Below are positions 16,788-24,460 of a DNA stretch of 53,407 nt, one piece after another. The notes under the pieces are model-generated. The model was not told where the DNA came from and searched no databases. It saw only the letters and a program-made list of their open reading frames with translations. The stretch comes from Syntrophus aciditrophicus. Its GTDB lineage: Bacteria > Desulfobacterota > Syntrophia > Syntrophales > UBA5619. The first letter of the stretch is position 1. Every line of letters starts with the position of its first letter. The translations under genes and the position numbers were made by a program. Location of the stretch: contig DYTH01000003.1 in the NCBI GenBank assembly GCA_020726025.1, positions 1 to 53,407 on the forward strand, in the 5' to 3' direction.

Positions 16788-18821
16788 ATGGGAGCCGATC
16801 ACCTTCCTTGCAATAAACTGACATTCGCTGAAGCGACTGTTCCTGCCGGCAGAATGCCATCTTCAGGGAATGTGATCGAAAATCGACGGGGTTCGGCAAA
16901 AATTTATCTCCTCGTCCTTGCAGTCGCGTCCATCCTTATCACGGCGGCGATATGGCATTTTCACGGCAATACGCAACTGCTTGTCAATGAAAAAGACGCC
17001 CAGTGGATACGGTTCCCCGAGCCGTTTCAACTCAGGATTCATCACGCCCGAAAGATCAAAACCAGTTTCAGAACTATTGTAAAAGCCCCTGTTATCCGCA
17101 GAACGACCGTTTTGACCTTTCGTTCGGTCGGGGAGGCAACCGTGTTTCTCGACCAGAAAGAGCTGGTTGCCACTCCTTCTTCCCTCACGAAAGCCATCGG
17201 AGAAAGACAGCGGGTGGATCTGACTCCGTTTCTTACGCCGGGCAGTCATGTGCTCCGTATTGACGTATCGAACACAACGGGCCATCCGCTCCTCATCGCC
17301 TGGTCAGAGAGTCCGGGATTGTTTACCGGGGAAAGCTGGGAGGTCAGCAAAGACGGATATCACTGGCTTTTTGCCGTCGCTGCCGAAAAAAACCGCCGCC
17401 TCAACATCTCGCAGACATTCCCCCGCCTGGGTCCGAGCATTCGCTCCCTGGCCCCGTTTTACATATCCGTTTTCTTTCTTTTTTTCTTCTGGAGTCTCCG
17501 GAAAGACAAAAATGCGGAAGGAACATCTTTAATAAAACCTGTCAATGCCCGATCAGTCCGGTGGTTTGTCATGCTGGCGTGGCTGTTTATGGCCATCAAC
17601 AATTTCTGGAAACTTCCCGTGGATATGGGAATGGACTTCAAAGGACACATGCAATACATCAGCTACGTGGCGCAATACGGCCGCATCCCTCTGGCGACCG
17701 ATGGATGGCAGATGTTTCAGCAGCCGCTTTATTACCTTCTTGCCGCAGGTCTCTACAATCTTTCACACATTTTTTTCAATGACGACGTTTCAATCAGGGT
17801 TATAAAACTCATCTCCGTTCTCTGCGGGATGCTCCAGGTAGAGATAGCGTACCGCGCTGTTAAACTGCTCTATCCACGCCGAGAGTCAATACAGATATTC
17901 GGCGTCGTACTGGCTGGATTCATGCCGATGAACCTGTACATGTCCCAGTCAATCGGGAACGAACCTCTTGCCGCCCTTCTCACCTCCCTTGCGATTCTGG
18001 CAGCGATAAGAATGGCCCTGACGGATAACGCTGCCACCCGGGAGCGATTGCTGCTGCTCGGTTTTTTACTCGGGCTTGCGCTTTTGGCCAAGGTATCGGC
18101 AATCTTGATCTTCCCGCCGCTCCTTCTTTTCATCTCTTTTGAAGTGCTCGCCTCAAGCGGAACAATCCGGGTCAGGGCTAAACTGGCAGCAAGTTCAGTG
18201 ACGGTGGCGTTGTTGACCGCTTTTTTGGCGAGTGGATGGTACTACATCCACAACTACATGGAAATGGGACATTTTTTCATAGGTGGATGGGACATTGCGC
18301 GGAAGATAGTCTGGTGGCAGGACCCGGGATATCGCACCCTCCGGCAACTCTACTTTTTTGGCGAATCGCTGTTTTATCCCGTTTTTTCCTCGCTCTACGG
18401 ATTCTGGGATTCCATCTACTCGTCTCTATGGGCGGACGGCTATTTGAGCGCCTACAACCGGCCCCCATGGAATTACCCGCTCATGATAACGGGGATGTGG
18501 CTGGCGCTTTTCCCTTCAGCGGGGATTCTCGTCGGCATCGGGGCGGCGCTGCGGATGGCTGCGGGAAAGTTGCGGCGTATTCTTCTGATGTCGGCAGGAA
18601 GTGTTCTACTCTATCTTTCCGCAATCTTGTACATATTTATAACCGTCCCTTTCTTAAGCTCCGCCAAGGCAAGCTACGCGCTGGGCCTTCTTCCCTGCTT
18701 TGCGCTGCTTGCCGCCGCCGGATTTGATGTCCTGACTAAAAACAGATATCTGGAAGCGGCTTCCCAAGCTCTTTTTGCCTGCTGGGCGATCGGCTCGTAT
18801 CTTTGCTGCTTCGCGCTATAG
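16788..18821 (+). CDS. Large GT-C-like membrane protein with N-terminal beta domain
   Basis: 677 aa from the ATG at 16788, which has AAAGGGAT just upstream; the track start at 16716 is a TTG without a good site. After a first membrane helix (about 38-56), residues 60-215 form a soluble domain rich in strands, resembling a carbohydrate-binding-like sandwich (TTVLTFRSVGEATVFLDQKEL, LTPGSHVLRIDVSN). A PMT-like multi-pass region follows, with the first-loop motif MDFKGHMQYISYV and QQPLYYLLAAG, typical of GT-C enzymes where Asp and His sit near the catalytic site. There is no TPR tail, unlike three of its neighbours. Likely role: an inner-membrane glycosyltransferase acting on the periplasmic side. 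The beta domain might recognise sugar or acceptor; that is inference. Confidence 0.7.
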   Translation: MGADHLPCNKLTFAEATVPAGRMPSSGNVIENRRGSAKIYLLVLAVASILITAAIWHFHGNTQLLVNEKDAQWIRFPEPFQLRIHHARKIKTSFRTIVKAPVIRRTTVLTFRSVGEATVFLDQKELVATPSSLTKAIGERQRVDLTPFLTPGSHVLRIDVSNTTGHPLLIAWSESPGLFTGESWEVSKDGYHWLFAVAAEKNRRLNISQTFPRLGPSIRSLAPFYISVFFLFFFWSLRKDKNAEGTSLIKPVNARSVRWFVMLAWLFMAINNFWKLPVDMGMDFKGHMQYISYVAQYGRIPLATDGWQMFQQPLYYLLAAGLYNLSHIFFNDDVSIRVIKLISVLCGMLQVEIAYRAVKLLYPRRESIQIFGVVLAGFMPMNLYMSQSIGNEPLAALLTSLAILAAIRMALTDNAATRERLLLLGFLLGLALLAKVSAILIFPPLLLFISFEVLASSGTIRVRAKLAASSVTVALLTAFLASGWYYIHNYMEMGHFFIGGWDIARKIVWWQDPGYRTLRQLYFFGESLFYPVFSSLYGFWDSIYSSLWADGYLSAYNRPPWNYPLMITGMWLALFPSAGILVGIGAALRMAAGKLRRILLMSAGSVLLYLSAILYIFITVPFLSSAKASYALGLLPCFALLAAAGFDVLTKNRYLEAASQALFACWAIGSYLCCFAL

Positions 18822-19050
18822 CGTCGCGTCTCTTATTTTGCATGACGATCCCGCCCTTGCCCACGGCAGGCGCGTCTTACAGTCTGTTTAGCTTCAGAAG
18901 GCGCAACACGAGGAAAATCATGACCACGGCAAAAAAGACGGCAAACGACGCGAAACCCGATACTTAACGGCGCTGTTTACAAAAGTCGCGGGTTGATGCA
19001 TGCAACGTGAAAAATAAAAGCGACCTCTTTAAAATGATATAGAGAAAACC

Positions 19051-20988
19051 ATGTTCGAAATATTTGTTCAACACACCTTATCGATCCTCTCCACCGTCAT
19101 CTGGTGGCTGCTGATTACGGGCATCGGACTGCTCTGCCTGGGGCGCTTATCCATACCCATAACCTCGCGGTGCGAGATGCTTTTCGTTTCTTTCGGAATT
19201 GGGCTGGTCATTGTCGGACACTCGGTGTTTCTTTTCGGCGTTGCCGACGCGCTACAGCCCTTTTGGATTGCATGCATGCTTTCATTTCTGGCGATCCTGG
19301 CGCTCAGTGGGTGGCTGCGGCTGCCCGCAGTCATACTTCCCCTGTCTGCGACGCCTTTGAACCAAACGTCGGGCCCCGGTGTTCAACGTTTTACACGCGA
19401 CTCACCGGGAATCCATTCCGGCCGCGGAAATTCAGTGGAACGTGTCGCTGGGATTGCGCTCTCGCTTTTGCTCGCTGCGGCTTTTCTGTTGACTGTAACG
19501 CCTGAGTCGGGAAAGGATGCGCTCATCTATCACCTTGCCGTGCCGAAGCTTTTTCTTCAGCATGGCGGGTTTTACACAATCCCCGGAAATATCTTTGCCG
19601 ATTATCCACTTCTGGCAGAGATGCACTACCTTCTTGCCCTTTTCGTCGGAAACGACATTACGGCAAAGACGATGAATTACGTTGTATTAATCGAAATACT
19701 TGCCGCAATTTACCTTATATCCCGCAATCTGGCCAAAAATCATGCTGTTCCAGCCCTGAGCATGCTGGTATTTTTGTCCATCCCGTCCGTTTTTGCCGTT
19801 TCGCATACCGCCTACAACGACCTTTTTGTCGCATTTTTTACTCTTGGGGCCTTTTACGCTTTTCTGCGCTGGTCGGAGGGAGGCCTGAACGGCTGGCTTG
19901 TTCTCTCCGGTATTTTCACCGGGGGGGCCATCGCCTGCAAGTACACGGCGTTGCTGATCATTCCACTGGGGTGTCTTGGCATTCTGTTTTTTGCATACAG
20001 GGACAAACGAACCGTTTGCGTAACCTTGAAGACGCTTCTCGTATTCGGGGCGACGGCTTTCGTATCGGGAAGCGCGTTTTACCTGAAAAACTGGCTCGTT
20101 ACAGGCAATCCGTTTCATCCTTTCCTCTACGCCGTCTTCGGCGGCCGGGGATGGGATGCCGACCAGGCCAGACTCTACGACATTATGGTGCAGAGTCTCG
20201 GCATGGGAAGGGAACTGATGGATTATATTCTGCTTCCCTTTAACCTGAGCTTCCGGGCAAAAATGGACAGCATCGCCTTCGACGGCTCCATAGGGCCGGT
20301 CTTTTTCCTCGTCCTCCCCTTTCTTGCCTTCATCCGCCGCGAAACATCCATCTTGCTGATTGTTTTCTTTTCGTTCTTTTCCTTTCTGTTCTGGGCATCA
20401 TCGGCCCAGCAGATACGCTACCTCATCCATTTATTCCCGCTTCTGGCGATTCTCGTCGGCGCGACAGTTTCCCGCGTCCGGGACCGGAAGATCGTTTATC
20501 CCCTGTTGCTGCTTATGATCGGTGGAGGCATCGCCTTCAACTGCCTTCCTATCGCCCGGGATTTCATCAGGACGTCCCCGCTCAAGGTGGCAGTCGGCCT
20601 TGAATCCCGCGAAGATTTTCTCTCCCGGATGGTTCCAGTCTATCCTATGTACCGATTCGCCAACGAAAACCTCCCCGCCGACGCAAAGATCTTTCTCATT
20701 TACATGAAGAATCACACCTTTTTCTGCAAACGCGACTGCTACAGCGACGCGATGTTCGAGACCCATACGATCGAAAAAATCCTCCGTCATTTTTCAACGC
20801 CGGAGGACGTCGCCGCGGCCCTGAGAAAGGACGGCTTCACCCATCTGATGTACGATAAACGATACCTCGCAGGGCCTGTGAGCCCGCTTTCAGCGAAAGA
20901 GCAGGGGCTGTTTTTGCGTTTTCAGAAACAATGCCTGTCCGTTGTCGCCGCAAGAGGCCCCTGGCATCTGAGCGCCATTTGCCGATAA
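19051..20988 (+). CDS. GT-C (family 39-like) membrane glycosyltransferase
   Basis: 645 aa with about twelve hydrophobic segments. The first large outer loop carries ESGKDALIYHLAVPKLFLQHGG and NIFADYPLLAEMHYLL, where Asp and His match the usual acidic catalytic site of PMT/ArnT-like enzymes. The C-terminal 130 residues are soluble and include several Cys and a conserved-looking FANENLPADAKIFL segment, similar to sugar-transferase C-terminal domains. It lies 229 bases after the previous gene, so it may have its own promoter; none is obvious. It closes the row of five GT-C genes. Substrate cannot be determined; glycosylation of pili or other surface proteins, or of a cell-wall polymer, would fit. 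Confidence 0.75.
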   Translation: MFEIFVQHTLSILSTVIWWLLITGIGLLCLGRLSIPITSRCEMLFVSFGIGLVIVGHSVFLFGVADALQPFWIACMLSFLAILALSGWLRLPAVILPLSATPLNQTSGPGVQRFTRDSPGIHSGRGNSVERVAGIALSLLLAAAFLLTVTPESGKDALIYHLAVPKLFLQHGGFYTIPGNIFADYPLLAEMHYLLALFVGNDITAKTMNYVVLIEILAAIYLISRNLAKNHAVPALSMLVFLSIPSVFAVSHTAYNDLFVAFFTLGAFYAFLRWSEGGLNGWLVLSGIFTGGAIACKYTALLIIPLGCLGILFFAYRDKRTVCVTLKTLLVFGATAFVSGSAFYLKNWLVTGNPFHPFLYAVFGGRGWDADQARLYDIMVQSLGMGRELMDYILLPFNLSFRAKMDSIAFDGSIGPVFFLVLPFLAFIRRETSILLIVFFSFFSFLFWASSAQQIRYLIHLFPLLAILVGATVSRVRDRKIVYPLLLLMIGGGIAFNCLPIARDFIRTSPLKVAVGLESREDFLSRMVPVYPMYRFANENLPADAKIFLIYMKNHTFFCKRDCYSDAMFETHTIEKILRHFSTPEDVAAALRKDGFTHLMYDKRYLAGPVSPLSAKEQGLFLRFQKQCLSVVAARGPWHLSAICR

Positions 20989-20993
20989 CTTTA

Positions 20994-21040
20994 GAGCCAA
21001 TTGCAAAAGTCCTTCTTCGTCATTCCGGCAAAAGCCGGAA
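20994..21040 (+). repeat. Partial MITE-like repeat, left end and hairpin
   Basis: GAGCCAATTGCAAAAGTC (20994-21011) matches the ends of the element at 45148-45280. A perfect hairpin follows (TTCCGGC-AAAA-GCCGGAA, 21023-21040). The right end of this copy is not visible; a second element (21057-21188) lies directly behind it and may have interrupted it. The hairpin is six bases after the last gene's repeat boundary and could also stop transcription weakly, but it has no T-tract. Confidence 0.6.
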
Positions 21041-21056
21041 AACGAAGTTTAATGTT

Positions 21057-21188
21057 GATGAACTCGTCAAAAGTCGATTTTGTCCCCTTTTGTCATTCCG
21101 TGCTTGACACGGAATCCAGTGAATTTAGTCACTTATGGATTCCGGCTTTCGCCGGAATGACGGTTTTTGGACTTTTGACGAAAGCATC
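21057..21188. repeat. 132-bp MITE-like element with target duplication
   Basis: The ends GATGAACTCGTCAAAAGTC and GACTTTTGACGAAAGCATC are 19-bp imperfect inverted repeats (16/19). Inside are GTCATTCC and GGAATGAC arms and a hairpin from TTCCGGCTTTCGCCGGAA. The element is flanked on both sides by the direct repeat AATGTT (21051-21056 and 21189-21194), as expected for a target-site duplication. It has no coding capacity. Confidence 0.75.
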
Positions 21189-21218
21189 AATGTTCTCGTA
21201 AAAAGTCGTCACACCGGT

Positions 21219-21243
21219 GAAAGCGAAGCTTCATGTTCATAAT
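21219..21243. repeat. Short dispersed repeat shared with 24439-24459
   Basis: TGAAAGCGAAGCTTCATGTTC occurs here and again in reverse orientation at 24439-24459, in both cases in noncoding DNA next to other repeats. It contains the palindromic core AAGCTT. Confidence 0.65.
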
Positions 21244-21455
21244 CCAGTCTTTTCAGTCCATTCCGGGCTGGCCTTGACAGGAGCTTTGCTCAACCGGACG
21301 GGACTTGCGCAAAGAGCAGATTCCATTGTTCTGCCGGGGCGCCAGGAACTTGTATGGAGCAGCCAGCACGACTACCGCATTGATGGGATCATGCTTGCAA
21401 ATTGTCAAGTTCTTCCTGACAGATGTCTTTCCCTCGCAGTCCCCTTTTTCTTCGC

Positions 21456-21484
21456 TTGACAAAAGAATAGTCTCTTTGTAGATT
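21456..21484 (+). promoter_or_regulatory. Sigma-70-type promoter of the RHH/RelE pair
   Basis: TTGACA (21456-21461), a 17-base spacer and TAGATT (21479-21484). Transcription would begin near 21491, almost at the AGGAGG ribosome-binding site, giving a very short leader. The position fits the toxin-antitoxin pair that follows, which usually represses its own promoter. Confidence 0.65.
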
Positions 21485-21503
21485 AGTGTCAGGAGGTGGC
21501 GCT

Positions 21504-21752
21504 ATGGCAACGACGACCGTACGAATTCCTGAAGACAAACGAGATATGCTGAAAATTGTGGCGAGCATAGAAAAAAAGGATATGCAGATGATCCTTTCGG
21601 AACTCATTGACGAATACCTGGAACGGCACAAAGAGACGCTGGAAATTCTTTCCAATCCTCAATGGGTAGATACAATACAAGAAGGGCTGAGGGCATCGGA
21701 AAGGGGTGAGGCGATTCGATGGCGAGACAAGAAAGCTGGAATATTTTCCTGA
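21504..21752 (+). CDS. Antitoxin of a RelE/ParE-type pair (RHH/CopG-like)
   Basis: 82 aa. The N-terminus TTTVRIPEDKRDMLKIVASIEKK looks like a ribbon-helix-helix DNA-binding fold, and the acidic, helical C-terminus (QWVDTIQEGLRASERGEA) is typical for the toxin-neutralising arm. The ATG at 21504 follows AGGAGG at ideal distance; the track start at 21486 is not needed. The stop lies 34 bases inside the toxin gene, a strong coupling sign. The expected role is to bind the toxin and repress the shared promoter. It may be closer to the CopG/DUF6290 group than to RelB; only the fold is proposed here. Confidence 0.8.
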   Translation: MATTTVRIPEDKRDMLKIVASIEKKDMQMILSELIDEYLERHKETLEILSNPQWVDTIQEGLRASERGEAIRWRDKKAGIFS

Positions 21753-21994
21753 CCAAACCGGCTGAAAAGGATTACGACCATGTGACCGGCGAACTGCAGG
21801 AACAGTTTGATCATTGCTTTGCAGCTCTGGAAGACAATCCCCTGTACGGGACAAATATAAGACCGCTAACCGGATCACTCAAGGGAATGTTTCGTTACAG
21901 AACCGGCGATTGGCGGATTATTTACCGGCCGCTACGAAACAAAAGGATAGTTGAAATCATTGCCATTTTACCAAGAGGGGATGCTTATAAATAG
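21719..21994 (+). CDS. RelE/ParE-superfamily toxin
   Basis: 91 aa, the normal length for the superfamily. It reads IFLTKPAEKDYDHV at the start, GTNIRPLTGSLKGMFRYRTGDWRIIYRP in the centre and ends in a strand (VEIIAILPRGDAYK). The LKG..RYRTGDWRIIY segment is the family hallmark; the Arg and Tyr residues there are the ones used by ribosome-dependent RelE nucleases. RelE members cut mRNA in the ribosome, ParE members poison gyrase; sequence alone does not decide between them here. It overlaps the antitoxin gene by 34 bases in another frame, so it is translated with it. Confidence 0.88.
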   Translation: MARQESWNIFLTKPAEKDYDHVTGELQEQFDHCFAALEDNPLYGTNIRPLTGSLKGMFRYRTGDWRIIYRPLRNKRIVEIIAILPRGDAYK

Positions 21995-22000
21995 AGTAGA

Positions 22001-22016
22001 TGGGGTCAGGTCTTGC
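22001..22016. repeat. Left copy of a 16-bp inverted repeat bounding a TA island
   Basis: TGGGGTCAGGTCTTGC lies seven bases after the RelE-type toxin stop. Its exact reverse complement is found at 23253-23268. This word resembles the sequence often seen beside REP-associated (IS200-like) transposases, a recollection that needs checking. Confidence 0.75.
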
Positions 22017-22040
22017 GTGCGGACGGGCAAGGTCGCGCAA

Positions 22041-22187
22041 TCAAGCGGGTGAAAGTCCTGTCCCGGTTCTTGGATGTTCAATCAGTTCCCTGGTTAAATC
22101 AAATGATTTGATATAGCTGCTTTTGTCATTTTTCCTGAACCAGTTTAAATCCTCTTCAGCCTTCTTCACAATGATAATTCTATACAT
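22041..22187 (-). pseudogene. Truncated Txe/YoeB-type toxin
   Basis: Not in the ORF track. Reading leftward from ATG at 22187 gives 48 residues: MYRIIIVKKAEEDLNWF, then SYIKSFDLTRELIEHPRTGTG, and then a frameshifted LSPA and stop. The intact part looks like the first half of Txe/YoeB toxins (MY.I.FTK.A.KD, helix, LI..P..GTGKPE). The catalytic second half, with the LKG, RRI and HRLVY motifs, is missing. Its ATG overlaps the stop of the antitoxin remnant (GATGTATAG), the normal order for such operons. The break is 25 bases from the inverted repeat at 22001-22016. Confidence 0.7.
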
Positions 22188-22356
22188 CGGCGAAGGCCTT
22201 CTCTAAATTGATCCCGGTCGGCCTTTTTCCCCTGGCTCTTGCAGCATGCGATTCGAACAAGGAGGTCAGCGCATCCTTGTCGCTCAGCAGGCGAAGGGTT
22301 TCCTTTATGTGCGACCATTCACTTTCATCAAGGATAACGACAGCCCCGGTAATTTT
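22180..22356 (-). pseudogene. N-terminally truncated Phd/YefM-type antitoxin
   Basis: Not in the ORF track. The leftward frame reads KITGAVVILDESEWSHIKETLRLL, then LTSLFESHAARARGK and INLEKAFADV and stop. This is the second half of a Phd/YefM antitoxin, where a VVI.L.EY.S..ETL.LL segment precedes a variable toxin-binding tail. A stop codon directly precedes the first Lys, so the DNA-binding N-terminal part is gone. The fragment keeps its natural overlap with the following toxin remnant. Confidence 0.65.
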
Positions 22357-22568
22357 TCATGACTATGGTATTACACAAAATAGTATTACATTGTAAATAA
22401 ATCCCGAAGAAATAATCAGGGACGCCGTTCGGCAACGGAAGTGCGTTCCCCTTGCGGTTTCAAACGGAGCCATGGCGCCTCTTTTACTTTCGCAGTCGAT
22501 ACGCTGAGGGAGCGCATCTTATCCTGGAGCGCAGATGCTGCCCCGCAAATTGCCCGGCGATTCATCTT

Positions 22569-22910
22569 TTAGATATCGTAGTGCAGACGGAGCGCCGCCT
22601 TTACTTTTGCCATCAATTCAGCGGGCAGGCTGCCGACTAATTGCACCAACCGGACCTTGTCAACGGCTCTTGTCTGGTTGACCATAACTTTGGAGAGGCT
22701 GGTCAAACTTGATGTCCCCGCTGGAATTTCGACTTCAAATGAGTAAACGCGGGTCACGTTGGAAGTGATGGGAGCGATGGATACGATTGGGGAATGTTCA
22801 TTGTTGATATCATTGGAAACCACGACGGCAGGGCGGACTTTCCTGACTTCAGCGCCCACTGAAGGGTCGAAATTGACCCGGAATACGTCTCCCTGTTTAA
22901 TCGATTCCAT
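22569..22910 (-). CDS. mazF: MazF/PemK-family toxin
   Basis: 113 aa from the ATG at 22910. It carries the family's SH3-like barrel motifs: IKQGDVFRVNFDPSVGAEVRKVRPAVVVSND near the N-terminus, with Arg in the RPAVVVSN motif, and VMVNQTRAVDKVRL in the middle. MazF proteins cut mRNA or tRNA at short sequences. Full length compared with the usual 105-120 aa, with no visible damage. AAGGAG stands 9 bases before the ATG; the track start at 22916 is a TTG two codons earlier. The gene overlaps its antitoxin gene by 14 bases. The pair lies inside the island bounded by 16-bp inverted repeats. Confidence 0.9.
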   Translation of the reverse strand: MESIKQGDVFRVNFDPSVGAEVRKVRPAVVVSNDINNEHSPIVSIAPITSNVTRVYSFEVEIPAGTSSLTSLSKVMVNQTRAVDKVRLVQLVGSLPAELMAKVKAALRLHYDI

Positions 22911-23121
22911 CGGCAATGGCTCCTTCCAGATCGGCGCTTATCCGTTTGATCTCCTGGCCTGCTTCACGGTATTCAGCCGCAAGCCTCAGGTTGCGTCTTT
23001 TCGTGAGGGCGTCGCGGATTGCCTCGCTGATAAAGCGGCTTCTCCCTCTGGATTCAACCTCTTCAGTGAGCTCCTGGTAGGTTTCCCTGGGCAGACTCAT
23101 ATTGATTCTAACAACATTCAT
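22897..23121 (-). CDS. MazF-partner antitoxin of the ribbon-helix-helix type
   Basis: 74 aa. VVRINMSLPRETYQELTEEVESRG is a ribbon-helix-helix start, and SRFISEAIRDALTKRRNLRLAAEYREAGQ gives the second helix and the toxin-binding tail. The track start (23283) would add 54 unrelated residues; the ATG at 23121 follows GAGGTG at good distance. Antitoxins with this fold often pair with MazF-like toxins in deltaproteobacteria and mycobacteria. It should neutralise MazF and repress the promoter at 23152-23180. Confidence 0.82.
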   Translation of the reverse strand: MNVVRINMSLPRETYQELTEEVESRGRSRFISEAIRDALTKRRNLRLAAEYREAGQEIKRISADLEGAIADGID

Positions 23122-23151
23122 AATGCACCTCATTCGTGTGTTTTCGTTTGA

Positions 23152-23180
23152 TGAATAAAATAAAACATTTTTATTGTCAA
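23152..23180 (-). promoter_or_regulatory. Promoter of the MazF pair
   Basis: Reading leftward: a perfect TTGACA (23175-23180), 17 bases of AT-rich spacer and TATTCA (23152-23157). The antitoxin ATG is about 30 bases further. The -35 is strong and the -10 weak. Confidence 0.5.
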
Positions 23181-23252
23181 CTTTTTCGTGACAAGTCTCT
23201 TGTAAATTCGCGCAAAAAGATTGTGTCCGGAATAACAAACGAAAGTGGCAAG

Positions 23253-23268
23253 GCAAGACCTGACCCCA
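23253..23268. repeat. Right copy of the 16-bp inverted repeat
   Basis: GCAAGACCTGACCCCA is the exact reverse complement of 22001-22016. Together the two copies enclose 1.27 kb with the Txe/YefM remnants and the intact MazF pair. Confidence 0.75.
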
Positions 23269-23365
23269 CATTACAATATCCATTTCCTTCTTCGGGATAA
23301 TTTGCTAAACGATTCCAGCGATTGAGATCAATAGGTCTAACACATTTTTTAGAGGGGGAGAAGTT

Positions 23366-24370
23366 ATGAGAAAACTTGCCGCAATCAGGAAGGTTGACGA
23401 GATACGGCCGATCGAGGGCGCCGATGCGATTGAGCTTGCCGTCTTCGGCGGCTGGCAGGTGGTCGTCAGAAAGGCGCAGGAAATAAGGCCGGGCATGGCC
23501 GTCGTCTATTGCGAGATCGATTCTGTCTTTCCCGAGGAAAAGCGCTATGAATTCCTGCGCCAGGACAAGTTTCGCCTGAGGAGCAAGAAGTTTCGCGGCG
23601 CCCTGTCGCAGGGGGTAGTTTTCAGGATCGACGAGGCGCTGCCGCCCGGCAGGTATGAAGATGGCGACGATGTTACTGAAATTCTTGGCATCACTCTCTA
23701 TGAACCGCCGATACCCGCGGCCATCGCGGGCGATATCGCTGCCCCCTATCCGGGGCATGTCCCGAAAACAGACGAGGAGCGGGCGCAAAATCTCGATCTC
23801 GCCGCCTTCTCCGGGATTCCCTTTTTTGTCACGGAAAAGCTCGACGGCACATCGGCGTCATTCATCCTCGACGAGGCGGGTTTTCACGTCTGCGGCAGGA
23901 ACTGGGAGTTTCGGAACACGCCCGGCCAGACCTTCTGCAAGCTTGCCGCCGATTATGACGTCGAGGCGCGGCTGCGCGACTTCCATGACCGGACGGGGAG
24001 CTATCTCGCGCTGCAGGGCGAGGTCGTCGGCAACGGCATCCAGTCCAACACTTACGCCTTGAAAGGACAGGATATCTTTATTTTCAACATCTTCGACATT
24101 GGCCGACAGCGCTGGTTATCCGCCCGCGCCTACCGCGCCCTGCTCGACGACTTCGGCCTCAAAGGGGTTCCCATTGTCGAAGAGAGTCTTTCGATCGACG
24201 GCCTTGACCACGCCCAACTGCTCGCCTTTGCCGAAGGCAGGTCGCTCCTCAACCCGCAGGCTGAGCGCGAGGGGGTGGTTTTCCGTTCCGTTTCCGTAAC
24301 GGAGTCCGGTCAGGGGAAAATATCCTTCAAGGCGATCTCCAACCGCTACCTGCTGAAGCACGGCGGATGA
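23366..24370 (+). CDS. DraRnl-type (Rnl5) RNA ligase
   Basis: 334 aa, close to the length of Deinococcus radiodurans DraRnl. The N-terminal 110 residues look like the family's OB-fold domain (AVFGGWQVVVRKAQEIRPGM, YCEIDSVFPEE). The nucleotidyltransferase part has the adenylation motif EKLDGTS with Lys158 as the AMP acceptor, then RNWEFRNT, LQGEVVGNGIQSN (motif IIIa-like), EGVVFRS (motif IV) and KISFKAIS (motif V). These ligases seal 3'-OH/5'-phosphate breaks in RNA strands of duplexes using ATP. AGAGGGGGAG lies before the ATG. The gene stands alone between a toxin-antitoxin island and a repeat. MazF- or RelE-type toxins cut RNA, so a repair role is tempting but unproven. Confidence 0.9.
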   Translation: MRKLAAIRKVDEIRPIEGADAIELAVFGGWQVVVRKAQEIRPGMAVVYCEIDSVFPEEKRYEFLRQDKFRLRSKKFRGALSQGVVFRIDEALPPGRYEDGDDVTEILGITLYEPPIPAAIAGDIAAPYPGHVPKTDEERAQNLDLAAFSGIPFFVTEKLDGTSASFILDEAGFHVCGRNWEFRNTPGQTFCKLAADYDVEARLRDFHDRTGSYLALQGEVVGNGIQSNTYALKGQDIFIFNIFDIGRQRWLSARAYRALLDDFGLKGVPIVEESLSIDGLDHAQLLAFAEGRSLLNPQAEREGVVFRSVSVTESGQGKISFKAISNRYLLKHGG

Positions 24371-24412
24371 AAATTCGATAATTATGCATCCGTTGTGACC
24401 CCGTATCCGGAT

Positions 24413-24460
24413 TTTATGATCATGAAGCTCCGCTTTGTGAACATGAAGCTTCGCTTTCAT
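24413..24460. repeat. Tandem 21-bp repeat in the ilvD/ligase gap
   Basis: Two adjacent units of about 21 bases (ATCATGAAGCTCCGCTTTGTG and the related AACATGAAGCTTCGCTTTCA). The second unit is the reverse complement of 21219-21243. The reverse strand gives an artefactual His/Lys-rich ORF in the track, which is not a gene. Confidence 0.6.

Noticed and set aside
18877-18960. Minus-strand stretch encoding a membrane-helix-like peptide (SGFASFAVFFAVVMIFLV)
   Set aside because: A stop codon lies directly before it and no start codon gives a useful length; could be a remnant but cannot be supported as a gene.
21001-21201. 66-aa plus-strand ORF
   Set aside because: It runs entirely through MITE-like repeats and their hairpins.
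22188-22568. Plus-strand ORFs 22208-22396 and 22452-22640
   Set aside because: The first is antisense to the YefM remnant and the second overlaps mazF; neither has a recognisable product.
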